A stretch of DNA of 29,391 nt. Source: Clostridia bacterium (GTDB lineage: Bacteria; Bacillota; Clostridia; TANB77; CAG-508). The stretch spans positions 1 through 29,391 of the forward strand of contig CAADUD010000140.1 in NCBI GenBank assembly GCA_900752095.1. Reading direction: 5' to 3'. Shown here one piece after another: positions 15,967 to 24,102 of the stretch (positions within the stretch are counted from its first letter, which is position 1; every line of letters begins with the position of its first letter). The notes under the pieces were generated by a model that worked only from the letters and a program-made list of their open reading frames with translations, was not told the DNA's origin and made no database searches. A program made the translations under genes and the position numbers.

Positions 15967-17598
15967 ATGACAAGTTGCTTAGGAATGTATATAGAACCTA
16001 ATATCATTAAATATGCAAAAGTTTCAAAAGATCGTGAAATCTTAAGAGTGGAATCGTTTGGAATAAAATTTTATGATAAATTAGGTGATGCAATTAAACA
16101 AATAATTTCTGATACTTATAGTTTTAAAATACCAATTAGTATTAATTTATCAGAAGAATCTTATCAATATTTTTATATGTTTAGTTTGCTAAATAAAAAC
16201 GACTTAAAAAAAGCAATAGCAACAGAATTTGAATCCTTTTGTACAGAGAAAGGAATGAATAAAAATGCATTAGAGACAAGGTATGCTTTAGTGAATAGCT
16301 TGGAAGATAAAGAAAAAATAAAAGTTATACACATTTCTGCTAATAAAGCTACTATGAATACATTAGAGCAACCTTTTGCAGAACAACGTGTTTCTACAAT
16401 ATCACCAATAGGAACTAGTATTTCTAATATTGCTAACTTAAAACAAAAAGAAAATGTTCTTATTATTAATATGGAAGAAGAAACCACACTTACTACTATT
16501 GTAGATCAAAAAGTGTACCAAGTAGATAAAATACCAGAAGGAGCTCGTATTGTATTAGATAGTATTAATAACAAGGAAAATTCTTATTCAAAAGCTTATG
16601 AAATTTGTAAGAATAGTACTATTTATACAATGGAAGGAAAAGAACTACAAGATGAAGAAAATGAATTTTTAGACGATATTATGCCTACATTATATAAGAT
16701 AGCAAGTCAAACACAAGAAAAACTAGCTAATAGTACTGTGAAAATTGACAGAATCTATTTAACAGGAACTTTATCTGTAGTTAATAATATAGATTTATAT
16801 TTTCAAGAATTTTTTCAAACAGAAAAATGTGAAATCTTAAAACCATTTTTCCTAAAAGAAAATGTTAAAATTAATATAAAAGATTACATTGAAGTTAACT
16901 CTGCAATAGCTTTAGCTTTACAAGGTTTAGACTATGGCTTAAAAGATATGAATTTTAAACAAAGAACTTGGAGAGATGACCTAGAAAATATTTTTGGAAA
17001 ATTAAATATAGAAAAAAAAGGAGAATCAAAAACAAAGAAAAGTAAAGTTTCTAATCTATTTCGTTTTGATTTAAAAGAAAGATTAGATAGAACAGAAGTC
17101 TGGTTACTTCGTGTGGCAGGAGGAATCTTTTTCCTAACAATTATTTATGCCGGCTTTTCTACCTTTTTAAATCATGCAATTACTGAAAAAAATCAACAAG
17201 TATTGACAGTAGAACAAGATACACAAGCACAGATTGCTGCAGTAAATAGCGATATTACCAATATTAATATAAAAACAAATCAATATAAACAATTATCTGA
17301 TAATTTAAAGAACATTAGTGAACAAGTAAAAGAGAACAATAAAACAAAAAAAGCAATACCTATTTTACTTACTCAAATTGGAGCATCTATTCCACAAGGA
17401 GTACAACTTACTTCTATCGAAAATACAACAGGACAACATATTGTTATTAATGCACAATCTCGAGATTATGAACAACTAGGGTACTTTAAAACAATTTTAA
17501 TTGTAAAAGGTATTTTAGCGCCAGATACTGTTGTTTCTTCTTCTGGGGTAAAACAAGGAGAATTTGTTCAAATTGTCATAGAGGGAGATTTGCCATGA
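15967..17598 (+). CDS. pilM: PilM-PilN fusion, pilus alignment protein
   Basis: This 543-residue protein joins two pilus components that are separate in most bacteria. Residues 1-~345 are PilM-like, with an actin-like (ASKHA) fold: MTSCLGMYIEPNIIKYAKV opens the first domain, and VLIINMEEETTLTTIVDQKV and DRIYLTGTLSVVNN match the two nucleotide-binding lobes. After a basic linker comes one transmembrane helix (378-401), a coiled coil (about 405-460) and a PilN-type periplasm-like domain starting IPILLTQIGASIPQGVQLTS. In separate systems the PilN tail binds PilM in the cytoplasm and PilN pairs with PilO. Here the link is covalent. The start has GAAGGAG at 8 bases. The stop overlaps the PilO-like gene by four bases. 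Confidence 0.82.
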   Translation: MTSCLGMYIEPNIIKYAKVSKDREILRVESFGIKFYDKLGDAIKQIISDTYSFKIPISINLSEESYQYFYMFSLLNKNDLKKAIATEFESFCTEKGMNKNALETRYALVNSLEDKEKIKVIHISANKATMNTLEQPFAEQRVSTISPIGTSISNIANLKQKENVLIINMEEETTLTTIVDQKVYQVDKIPEGARIVLDSINNKENSYSKAYEICKNSTIYTMEGKELQDEENEFLDDIMPTLYKIASQTQEKLANSTVKIDRIYLTGTLSVVNNIDLYFQEFFQTEKCEILKPFFLKENVKINIKDYIEVNSAIALALQGLDYGLKDMNFKQRTWRDDLENIFGKLNIEKKGESKTKKSKVSNLFRFDLKERLDRTEVWLLRVAGGIFFLTIIYAGFSTFLNHAITEKNQQVLTVEQDTQAQIAAVNSDITNINIKTNQYKQLSDNLKNISEQVKENNKTKKAIPILLTQIGASIPQGVQLTSIENTTGQHIVINAQSRDYEQLGYFKTILIVKGILAPDTVVSSSGVKQGEFVQIVIEGDLP

Positions 17599-18278
17599 AA
17601 AAAATTTTAATCACAGTTTTAATTATATTATTAATAATCTTGGCATATTTTGCAATTTTTAAAGGCATTTCTATAGGGAGTTTTCATCTTTTAAGTGTAG
17701 GAGAAATTGCTACAGAAAATGATAAACTTACACAAGAAATTGCACAAACCGAATTACTAATGTATACAGATTATCCATCTAAAACAGATGAACTAGACCA
17801 AAGTGTATCTAGTTTATTAACAGCAAAAGATGAATATCACGATTTAGCAAGCATTAGTACAGAAGGAGAACTTGCAGAAGCAAGCCAAGAAGAAACTTAT
17901 ACTTTAGCTTATTTATGGACAAGACTGGGAAGATATGCTACATCAGAAGGAGTAGTTGCAAAATTTGATATTGTAACAGGTTCAACAGGAGAATCTGATG
18001 TAAAAAATATACAATTTACCATAACAGGTGATTACCCACAAATTATTCTTTTTGTAGAAGATATTGAAGATGACAGTGAATTAGGCTTTAGAATAGAAAA
18101 CTTTAAATTAGTGCAAGCTGGAGGAGATTTACAAGCAACTTTTACTGTTAGAAATGTACGAATTGAACAAGAAAGTTTAACGAGTGCAACTTCTACACAA
18201 TCTATAACTAATACAGCAACAGATGCAGGCACCACGACAAATACACAAACCGATACAACAAATAATTCTGTAACTTAG
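17595..18278 (+). CDS. pilO: PilO-like pilus alignment protein
   Basis: This 227-residue protein has a single membrane helix at 4-24, a coiled-coil-like stretch (~35-75) and a ferredoxin-like globular part (about 100-185), with DVKNIQFTITGDYPQIILFV and IENFKLVQAGG. This is the layout of PilO, which pairs with PilN to couple the cytoplasmic platform to the pilus. The identification rests on layout and position more than on strict motifs. Start ATG overlaps the end of the PilM-PilN gene (ATGA), indicating tight coupling. The last 40 residues are a Thr/Ser/Asn/Gln tail (TNTATDAGTTTNTQTDTTNN) not usual in PilO; it could be a flexible or glycosylated outer segment. Confidence 0.7.
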   Translation: MKKILITVLIILLIILAYFAIFKGISIGSFHLLSVGEIATENDKLTQEIAQTELLMYTDYPSKTDELDQSVSSLLTAKDEYHDLASISTEGELAEASQEETYTLAYLWTRLGRYATSEGVVAKFDIVTGSTGESDVKNIQFTITGDYPQIILFVEDIEDDSELGFRIENFKLVQAGGDLQATFTVRNVRIEQESLTSATSTQSITNTATDAGTTTNTQTDTTNNSVT

Positions 18279-18314
18279 AGTTAAGCTAGAGACTAAAAAA
18301 TAAAGGAGGAAAAT

Positions 18315-18725
18315 ATGGCAAAAGCAATTATTAAAGAAATATTCATTATGTTACTATTATGTGTGGCAATTGTTTTGGTATTTGGTGTTATTTTCTACGA
18401 TTACATTCCTACTAATAAAGCTGTGCCAAATAAGTTAGAAGCATATGTAACTCCTGAAAATATTCAAGAAGAAATCGATGAAGAAATTATGGAAATGAAT
18501 AAGGTAGAAGTATCTTATGAAATTACAGAAAGTGATTTAGACATGTATAAACAAACACATAGCTATACACCAGGAAAGCGAGATCCATTCTCTGCAAGTA
18601 CTGATTATACCAATAATGCTGGAGGCAATAATACAGGAAATGCTGGCAACAATGGTGGCACTTCAGGAACAAACACAGATCCAAACTCAACACAAGGATT
18701 TTTCAATGAAACGGGTCTTAAATAA
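18315..18725 (+). CDS. Short PilP-like protein with GKRDPF motif
   Basis: This 136-residue protein has one N-terminal membrane helix (8-28), an acidic stretch (QEEIDEEIMEMN), then YTPGKRDPFSA at about 84-94 and a Gly/Asn/Thr-rich tail (NNAGGNNTGNAGNN). The G-x-RDPF element is the hallmark of PilP and GspC-like proteins, which bridge the inner-membrane pilus complex to the outer-membrane secretin. The folded HR/beta domain that normally follows is absent, so this is either a much shortened relative or a convergent motif. It has its own AAAGGAGG site 36 bases behind the PilO-like gene. No secretin gene is in the window, so a role inside the cell wall seems more likely. Function is inferred. Confidence 0.5.
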   Translation: MAKAIIKEIFIMLLLCVAIVLVFGVIFYDYIPTNKAVPNKLEAYVTPENIQEEIDEEIMEMNKVEVSYEITESDLDMYKQTHSYTPGKRDPFSASTDYTNNAGGNNTGNAGNNGGTSGTNTDPNSTQGFFNETGLK

Positions 18726-18732
18726 TTTCGGT

Positions 18733-18755
18733 TATATTTATTTCATATAAATATA
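18733..18755 (+). other. Hairpin in front of the major pilin gene
   Basis: TATATTTAT (18733-18741) and ATAAATATA (18747-18755) form a 9-base-pair stem with a five-base loop, ending 35 bases before the pilin ATG and leaving the AAAGGAG site free. It might protect a processed pilin transcript from 5' decay. Confidence 0.4.
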
Positions 18756-18790
18756 TACAAAAATAATCTAAAGAGAAAGGAGTAATAACC

Positions 18791-19219
18791 ATGAGAAAAA
18801 CAAACGGACAAGGTGGTATCACATTAATTGCTTTAGTTGTTACAATCGTAGTACTTTTAATTTTAGCTGGTATTACAATTATGTATGTATTCAGCAATGA
18901 TGGTATTTTTTCTACTGCACAAGAAGCAAAAATGGAATCTGTACTAGGAACTGTTAGAGACTATGTTTCTAATGCACAAGCTCAAGCATTAATGGAATCA
19001 TATGCACCAACTACTTCAGCTACATTTGACGTAGAAAGAGCAAAAGCTATCATGTCAGCTAATTTCCCATCAGATGCAGCTCCAGTTGTTACAAGTTTAA
19101 CTTATGATACAGCAGCACATCAATATGGCGGAACTGTTACAGGAACTCTTAGTGGAGTTGATTATACAGTTACCTTTACTGCTGGTGTAGCAAAAGTTAC
19201 AGGAACAGCTGCAGAATGA
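18791..19219 (+). CDS. pilA: Major type IV pilin candidate
   Basis: This 142-residue prepilin has a short basic leader MRKTNGQGG, cleavage expected after the second Gly, and a mature hydrophobic helix ITLIALVVTIVVLLILAGIT. The C-terminal part has Ala/Thr-rich beta strands (YGGTVTGTLSGVDYTVTFT) and no Cys pair. Position +5 of the mature protein is Ala, where most pilins have Glu. The codons are the most biased toward preferred choices in the pilus locus and the AAAGGAG site is strong. Flanking hairpins suggest a separately accumulating transcript. These points favour it as the main subunit. The I-T-L-I-A-L-V start is also found on other clostridial surface proteins processed by prepilin peptidase, so the subunit role is inferred from context. 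Confidence 0.78.
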   Translation: MRKTNGQGGITLIALVVTIVVLLILAGITIMYVFSNDGIFSTAQEAKMESVLGTVRDYVSNAQAQALMESYAPTTSATFDVERAKAIMSANFPSDAAPVVTSLTYDTAAHQYGGTVTGTLSGVDYTVTFTAGVAKVTGTAAE

Positions 19220-19251
19220 TGATGAAGGATAGAAAAAAGCAATAATATGAT

Positions 19252-19303
19252 AAAACTTTTAAAGGCATATGCACAATATTAAGTTGTATATGCCTAAAGT
19301 TTT
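19252..19303 (+). terminator. Hairpin after the major pilin, possible attenuator
   Basis: AAAACTTT (19252-19259) and AAAGTTTT (19296-19303) close a long bulged stem in which AGGCATAT pairs with ATATGCCT. The following bases are ATAAAAAAG rather than a clean T run, so termination is probably partial, which would keep the pilin abundant and downstream genes low. Confidence 0.5.
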
Positions 19304-19378
19304 ATAAAAAAGAAAGAGTAAAACTTTATTTTATAACAATACTCTTTAAATAACTTGAAATTATGCATAGGAGAATAC

Positions 19379-20194
19379 ATGGAAATTTTTTTATACTTTA
19401 TTATTTTTTGCATAGGAACCGTATTTGGCAGTTTTTTTACATTAGCGGTATATCGCATTCCACTAAAAAAGGATATTACCCATGAACGTTCTTATTGCCC
19501 AAATTGTAATCATAAATTAACTTTCCTAGATATGATACCAATCTTGAGTTATCTATTTTTAAGGGGAAAGTGTAGATATTGTAAACAAAAAATTAGACCA
19601 AGATACTTTTTATTAGAAATTTTATCAGGGTTAGTTTTTGTTTTATTTGCTGTATCTATCAAGTTAAATCTACTTACTCGTAATTTAAGTACTTGGGTAT
19701 ATTTTGGATTTGGATTACTCTATTTTGTTACTCTTTTTATTATTGCAGGAATCGACAAAGAAAAAATAAAAATTGAAAAGTCAGTTTTATTATTTGGATA
19801 TTTAGTAGAAACTTTATATATAATTTATCTATATGTAGTAGAGAAAGATTCTAATATATATAGATATGTTATATATTTAGCAATTATTTGTATTTTAATT
19901 TTAGTAGATATTGCTATTTTAAGAAAAAGGGCAAAAGATAGTTATCCTATTGAAATTCTACTTTTATGTATGTTACTTTTAACCTTTACTTATGAAACCG
20001 TTACTTTCTTAACCATTACTTTTACTTTGCTTTGTATTACATTTTACCAATTAGGACATACACTAATAAGAAAAAAGTATAGAAGAAAACAAAAGGAGAA
20101 ACAAGCTAAAGTGACGATTCCAATAGGTTTTTATTTATGTGTAACTAATATAATTTGTTTGCTTATTACGAATTTTTATATATTTTATAGGTGA
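19379..20194 (+). CDS. pilD: Prepilin peptidase (PilD family), altered second motif
   Basis: This membrane aspartic protease cleaves prepilins and usually N-methylates them. The N-terminal part is typical: GTVFGSFFTLAVYRIP, then two Cys pairs in SYCPNCNHKL and KCRYCKQKIR around MIPILSYLFLRGK, with RPRYFLLEILSG following. The first catalytic Asp is probably the one in IAGIDKEKIKIEK. The second usually lies in G-x-G-D-x-K-x; here the equivalent position reads RAKDSYPIE, keeping an Asp but not the glycines. The C-terminal IPIGFYLC matches the usual IPFGPFL. The 271-residue length and seven or eight helices are normal. I chose the ATG at 19379 because AGGAG stands five bases before it; the upstream TTG at 19355 has no ribosome site. 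Confidence 0.85.
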   Translation: MEIFLYFIIFCIGTVFGSFFTLAVYRIPLKKDITHERSYCPNCNHKLTFLDMIPILSYLFLRGKCRYCKQKIRPRYFLLEILSGLVFVLFAVSIKLNLLTRNLSTWVYFGFGLLYFVTLFIIAGIDKEKIKIEKSVLLFGYLVETLYIIYLYVVEKDSNIYRYVIYLAIICILILVDIAILRKRAKDSYPIEILLLCMLLLTFTYETVTFLTITFTLLCITFYQLGHTLIRKKYRRKQKEKQAKVTIPIGFYLCVTNIICLLITNFYIFYR

Positions 20195-20198
20195 TAAT

Positions 20199-20618
20199 AT
20201 GGAAAGAGAAAAAATAGGAAAGAAAATAAAATCTAATAAAGGCTTTACAATGCAAGATTTAGCAATTGCTATTGTGATTTTATTATTATTTGTGGGAACT
20301 ATTGGAGGAACCTATTTAGCTATTTATAAGGTGCAATCAGATACAAAATTAGATTCTGTAGCAACACTTTATATGATACAAATGTTAGAATATATTAATA
20401 AAATTGGCTATGACGAAGTAACAAACGGAATGGAAGAAACTTTAAGAGCACAGTTTAGCATTCCTAATAGATTTCATATTAAATTAGAAATTTCTAGTTA
20501 TTTACCTAAGAGTGATAGTAGAGATTTAGTAAAAAAAGTAAATTTGACGATGAACTATACTTTTCAAAAACAAGAAAGAAATCTACTAATTACTACTTTA
20601 AAAGTAAAAGAACTTTAA
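20199..20618 (+). CDS. Minor pilin / pseudopilin
   Basis: This 139-residue prepilin-like protein has a basic leader MEREKIGKKIKSNKG and a mature start FTMQDLAIAIVILLLFVG. The +5 residue is Asp, the only acidic one among the three prepilins here. The remainder is a small soluble domain (QFSIPNRFHIKLEIS, VNLTMNYTFQ) without cysteines. It begins four bases after the peptidase gene, with a weak site (AGGTGAT), suggesting coupled low-level expression. By position and size it resembles PilV/GspI-type minor pilins that prime assembly; the exact class is not certain. Confidence 0.72.
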   Translation: MEREKIGKKIKSNKGFTMQDLAIAIVILLLFVGTIGGTYLAIYKVQSDTKLDSVATLYMIQMLEYINKIGYDEVTNGMEETLRAQFSIPNRFHIKLEISSYLPKSDSRDLVKKVNLTMNYTFQKQERNLLITTLKVKEL

Positions 20619-20679
20619 GGTAGAAAAGGTGATAACTTTTATAAAACAATAAACCCATTATATTTTAGGAGGAAAAGGA

Positions 20680-21123
20680 ATGAAATCAGAAAAAGGTATT
20701 ACATTAACTGCATTAGTTCTTTATATTATGGTAGCTACTATTGTAATTGGTACCATGGCTATTGTTAGTTCCTTTTTCTTTTCTAACATTAACCTAGTAA
20801 GAGATCAAGACAAATATGCAGTAGAATTCAATAAATTTAACATGTTTTTTGTTAATGATGTAAAAAATAACAAAACAGCACAAATAGAAGCACATAAAAT
20901 AACTTTTGAAGATGGAACTATTTATGAATATAAAACTTCAGAGCAAGCTGTTTATAGAAATAATACGAAAATAACAAATTTGGTACAAGAACTAACATTT
21001 ACGGCAGATACTTATCAAGTAGAAAATACCAACACGGTTAAAAATTTAGTTCGCGTATTTATGAGTATTGGAAAACGAGAAAACTTTCAAAAAGAGATAG
21101 AATATGTATTAAAATATTGGTAA
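20680..21123 (+). CDS. Minor pilin, PilW/GspJ-like
   Basis: This 147-residue prepilin-like protein starts MKSEKG and then the mature helix ITLTALVLYIMVATIVIGTM. The +5 residue is Ala. The C-terminal domain (FNMFFVNDVKNNKTAQIEAH, TIYEYKTSEQAVYRNNTKI) has the D-V-x-x and Y-R-N-N-T pattern seen in the PilW/GspJ group of minor pilins. The ribosome site TAGGAGGAAAAGG is strong. No Cys is present. It ends 137 bases before PilB, a gap that has a promoter-like TATAAT. Confidence 0.7.
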   Translation: MKSEKGITLTALVLYIMVATIVIGTMAIVSSFFFSNINLVRDQDKYAVEFNKFNMFFVNDVKNNKTAQIEAHKITFEDGTIYEYKTSEQAVYRNNTKITNLVQELTFTADTYQVENTNTVKNLVRVFMSIGKRENFQKEIEYVLKYW

Positions 21124-21191
21124 ACTATAAATATGATTCGTAAAAATAAATAAGAAAAATAGTTTGGTAATTTCTTGAAAATACAATAATG

Positions 21192-21223
21192 TTGTGTTGA
21201 TTTGACGAATTTTGTAGTATAAT
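21192..21223 (+). promoter_or_regulatory. Weak promoter candidate before pilB
   Basis: A perfect TATAAT lies at 21218-21223, but the upstream boxes have poor spacing (TTGATT at 15 bases, TTGTGT at 20). It could give PilB, PilT and PilC some independent expression. Confidence 0.3.
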
Positions 21224-21260
21224 AATAATGACAAAAGAAAAATAGAAAGGAGATTAACAA

Positions 21261-22883
21261 ATGGAAAAGAGACAACCAATAGGAATTGAATTAGTAAAAA
21301 AAGGAATTGTATCAGAAGAAGATATTGAAAAAGCATTAGACTATCAAAAAACGCATCCTAGAAAAAAATTGGGAGATATTATTGATATTTTAGGGCTATG
21401 TGATTCTCATGTTTTAATTAGTGCCATTGGAGAAATTTTAGATGAGAAAGCAATGTACTTATTAGAAAATGATATTCGAATTAATATTTTAGAATATATT
21501 TCCTTGGATTTAATGAAACAAAATAAGGCAATTCCATTTGAAATTACTTCTGGAAAAATTAAAGTATGTTTTGCAGACACTTCTAATCGAAAATCGGTAG
21601 AGGTAATTAGACTTTTATTATTAAATAAAGGTCTTGTAATGGATAAATATATTACATTTGAGTCAAACATTGATAAAATTTTGGACTCATTAGAAGGAGT
21701 AGCTTCCGATAATATTAATGTTAACAGTGATATTTCAGGATTAGTAGATAGTATTATTAAAACAGCAATAGATAAAAGAGCAAGTGATATCCATATAGAA
21801 CCTTTAGAAAAAAATGTAAGAATTAGATATAGAATTGATGGTCAATTGGTTGCTGCTGCTCAAATAGACAAAGAAAAGCAAGCACAATTAATAGGTAGAT
21901 TAAAAGCAATTTCTAATATGCACCAAGAAAAACAAGAGGCGCAGGATGGTAGAATTTTAGCGTATCCAGATTACAATATTCGTGTATCTTCCCAAAAAAA
22001 TGTTTATGGAGAAAAATTTGTATTAAGATTGTTAAAGAAAAATGAAAACATTCGTGAAATTTATGAATTAGGTTTTCCAGAAGACGAAGAATTAGTTAAT
22101 AAAAGTTTTAATAAAAGAAATAGTATCACAGTTGTAGCTGCACCTACAGGAGAAGGTAAAACAACTACACTTTATAGTATTATAGATTTTTTAAATAGAC
22201 CTCAAATTAATATTACTACAATTGAAGATCCAGTAGAAATTAGAATTAATGGATTAAATCAAATAGAAATTGATGCCAAAACTACTTTTTCTGGAGCATT
22301 AAGAACAGTTTTAAGACAAGATCCAGATATTATTTTAGTAGGAGAAATTCGTGACCAAGAAACAGCAGAAATTGCAATGCAAGCAGGACAAACAGGACAT
22401 TATGTATTATCTACTATTCATACAATAGATAGTATTGAAGTTATTACAAGACTTAGAAAAATGGGAATTTCTAATTACGATATTTCTAGCATTTTGGCAA
22501 CCTCTGTTTCTCAAAGACTAGTAAGAAAAATATGTACACACTGTGCAAAACAAAGAGAATTTACAGAAAAAGAAAAACAAATTATGATAAAAATAGGTCA
22601 AAAATATAATGTAAATTTTGACTTAGAAGGAAAAACAACTTTTGAGCCAGTAGGTTGTAAATATTGTAATCAAAGTGGATATCTAGATAGAATTGGTATA
22701 TTTGAAGTATTAAATGTAGAAGACGAGATTAGAGATTTAATAGCACGTGATGCTTCTAGTATGGAAATTAGAAAGAAAGCATTAGAATTAGGATATAAAC
22801 CACTTGTTATAGATGGTATTCAAAAAGTTTTAAAAGGAATTACTACATTAGAAGAGATTAATAATAAATTAATTATTTATTAA
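21261..22883 (+). CDS. pilB: Pilus extension ATPase PilB/GspE
   Basis: This 540-residue hexameric ATPase powers pilus polymerisation from the cytoplasm. Residues 1-~140 are the GspE N-terminal domain (IGIELVKKGIVSEEDIEKAL). The ATPase core has SDIHIEPLEKNVRIRYRIDG, Walker A APTGEGKT at 294-301, an Asp-box region TIEDPVEI, and Walker B/His-box DPDIILVGEIRD followed by HYVLSTIHT. A zinc site, Cys-x2-Cys twice, lies at 425/428 and 466/469, as in true PilB/GspE. Walker A carries Glu where Ser or another small residue is usual, but the G-x4-GK(T) pattern is kept. AAAGGAG precedes the ATG at 8 bases. PilT follows 23 bases later. Confidence 0.95.
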   Translation: MEKRQPIGIELVKKGIVSEEDIEKALDYQKTHPRKKLGDIIDILGLCDSHVLISAIGEILDEKAMYLLENDIRINILEYISLDLMKQNKAIPFEITSGKIKVCFADTSNRKSVEVIRLLLLNKGLVMDKYITFESNIDKILDSLEGVASDNINVNSDISGLVDSIIKTAIDKRASDIHIEPLEKNVRIRYRIDGQLVAAAQIDKEKQAQLIGRLKAISNMHQEKQEAQDGRILAYPDYNIRVSSQKNVYGEKFVLRLLKKNENIREIYELGFPEDEELVNKSFNKRNSITVVAAPTGEGKTTTLYSIIDFLNRPQINITTIEDPVEIRINGLNQIEIDAKTTFSGALRTVLRQDPDIILVGEIRDQETAEIAMQAGQTGHYVLSTIHTIDSIEVITRLRKMGISNYDISSILATSVSQRLVRKICTHCAKQREFTEKEKQIMIKIGQKYNVNFDLEGKTTFEPVGCKYCNQSGYLDRIGIFEVLNVEDEIRDLIARDASSMEIRKKALELGYKPLVIDGIQKVLKGITTLEEINNKLIIY

Positions 22884-22906
22884 ACAAAATACAGAGGAGG
22901 AAAACC

Positions 22907-24037
22907 ATGGTAGATATAGAAAGAATCTTGAATCAAGCAAAAGATAAAGATGCATCGGACGTTCATTTAATTTGTGGAATAAAACCAATTTTAAGAATTA
23001 GAAGAGATTTAGTAGAAGTAGAAGAAACTGATATTTTAACAGAAGATGATATGTTTGAAATATATGATTATTTTGTAAGAGGAAATCTAGATAAAGATAG
23101 AGTATATAAAGAGACCAAAAAATTAGATGCTTCTTTTGAGTTTGGAGATATCAGGCTAAGAGTTAATATATCTATGGCAGATGAAATTCCAACAGTAGTA
23201 CTAAGATTAATAAAAAATGAATTGCCAAAATATGAAGACTTAGGAGTACCTGATATTGTAAGAAGAATGATGAATCAAACACAAGGGCTTATTTTAGTAA
23301 CAGGTAAAACCAATTCTGGTAAAACAACTACGCTAAATGCTTTAATCAATGAAATTAATGAAACACAAAATAAAAAAATATTAACATTAGAAAACCCTGT
23401 AGAATATAAACATAAATGTAAAAAATCTATTATTATTCAAAAAGAAATAGGAGTAGGAAGAGATTGTTTAAACTATAGTGATGGCGTAAAAAATTCTTTA
23501 AGAGAGGATTGCGATATTTTAATTATAGGAGAGATTCGTGATAAAGAAACAATGGAAGCAGCTATAGAAACAGCAGAAGCAGGACATTTAGTAATTGGAA
23601 CTTTACATACCAAGTCTTGTGCAGAAACAATTGATAGAATGATAAACTTTTATGAAATTAGAGAGCAACAAACTGTTAAATATTTAATTGCTTCTTTATT
23701 AAAATTAGTAGTATCTCAAAGACTATTAAAAGGAAAAGGAAATTCTTTAGTGTTAGTACCAGAAGTTATGGTAGTAGATAATATTGTAGCTGGTATGATA
23801 CGCAAAGAAAAGCTTAGTGTTTCTGAAATAGAAGATGCTATACAAAGTAGTGCAGAAAAAGGAAGTATAGGATTAATTAATTCTTTAGCAGAACTTTTTG
23901 TAAATGATAAAATTACTTTAGAGCAAGCTAAAGCTCAGATAGAAGAAAAGAATATAGAAGTATTAAATAGAACTATTATGCAACTAAAAATAAAAAAAGA
24001 TAATCAAAATAAAGCAAGATCAAATGGTATAATTTAA
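22907..24037 (+). CDS. pilT: Pilus retraction ATPase PilT
   Basis: This 376-residue hexameric ATPase depolymerises pili, giving twitching motility or DNA pulling. It opens with the standard KDASDVHLICGIKPILR block. Walker A GKTNSGKT is at 133-140, then LENPVEY, REDCDILIIGEIRDKETMEA and HLVIGTLHTKSC. Unlike PilB it lacks the long N-terminal domain and the zinc cysteines, which separates the two. The C-terminal region has VVDNIVAGMIRKEK where classic PilT has AIRNLIRE, so it belongs to a diverged PilT group. GAGGAGGAAAACC precedes the ATG. It presumably acts on the same pilus, so the fibre is likely retractable. Confidence 0.93.
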   Translation: MVDIERILNQAKDKDASDVHLICGIKPILRIRRDLVEVEETDILTEDDMFEIYDYFVRGNLDKDRVYKETKKLDASFEFGDIRLRVNISMADEIPTVVLRLIKNELPKYEDLGVPDIVRRMMNQTQGLILVTGKTNSGKTTTLNALINEINETQNKKILTLENPVEYKHKCKKSIIIQKEIGVGRDCLNYSDGVKNSLREDCDILIIGEIRDKETMEAAIETAEAGHLVIGTLHTKSCAETIDRMINFYEIREQQTVKYLIASLLKLVVSQRLLKGKGNSLVLVPEVMVVDNIVAGMIRKEKLSVSEIEDAIQSSAEKGSIGLINSLAELFVNDKITLEQAKAQIEEKNIEVLNRTIMQLKIKKDNQNKARSNGII

Positions 24038-24102
24038 ACCATTCCCTGGAATGAAAGAGGAAATAGAAAATAAAAAGTTTCCATAAAAAGGAGGATAGAA
24101 CA

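Noticed and set aside
21087..21336. Two minus-strand open frames across the pilin-pilB gap
   Set aside because: Phe/Leu/Tyr-rich products typical of antisense reading of AT-rich DNA, no ribosome site, overlapping real genes.
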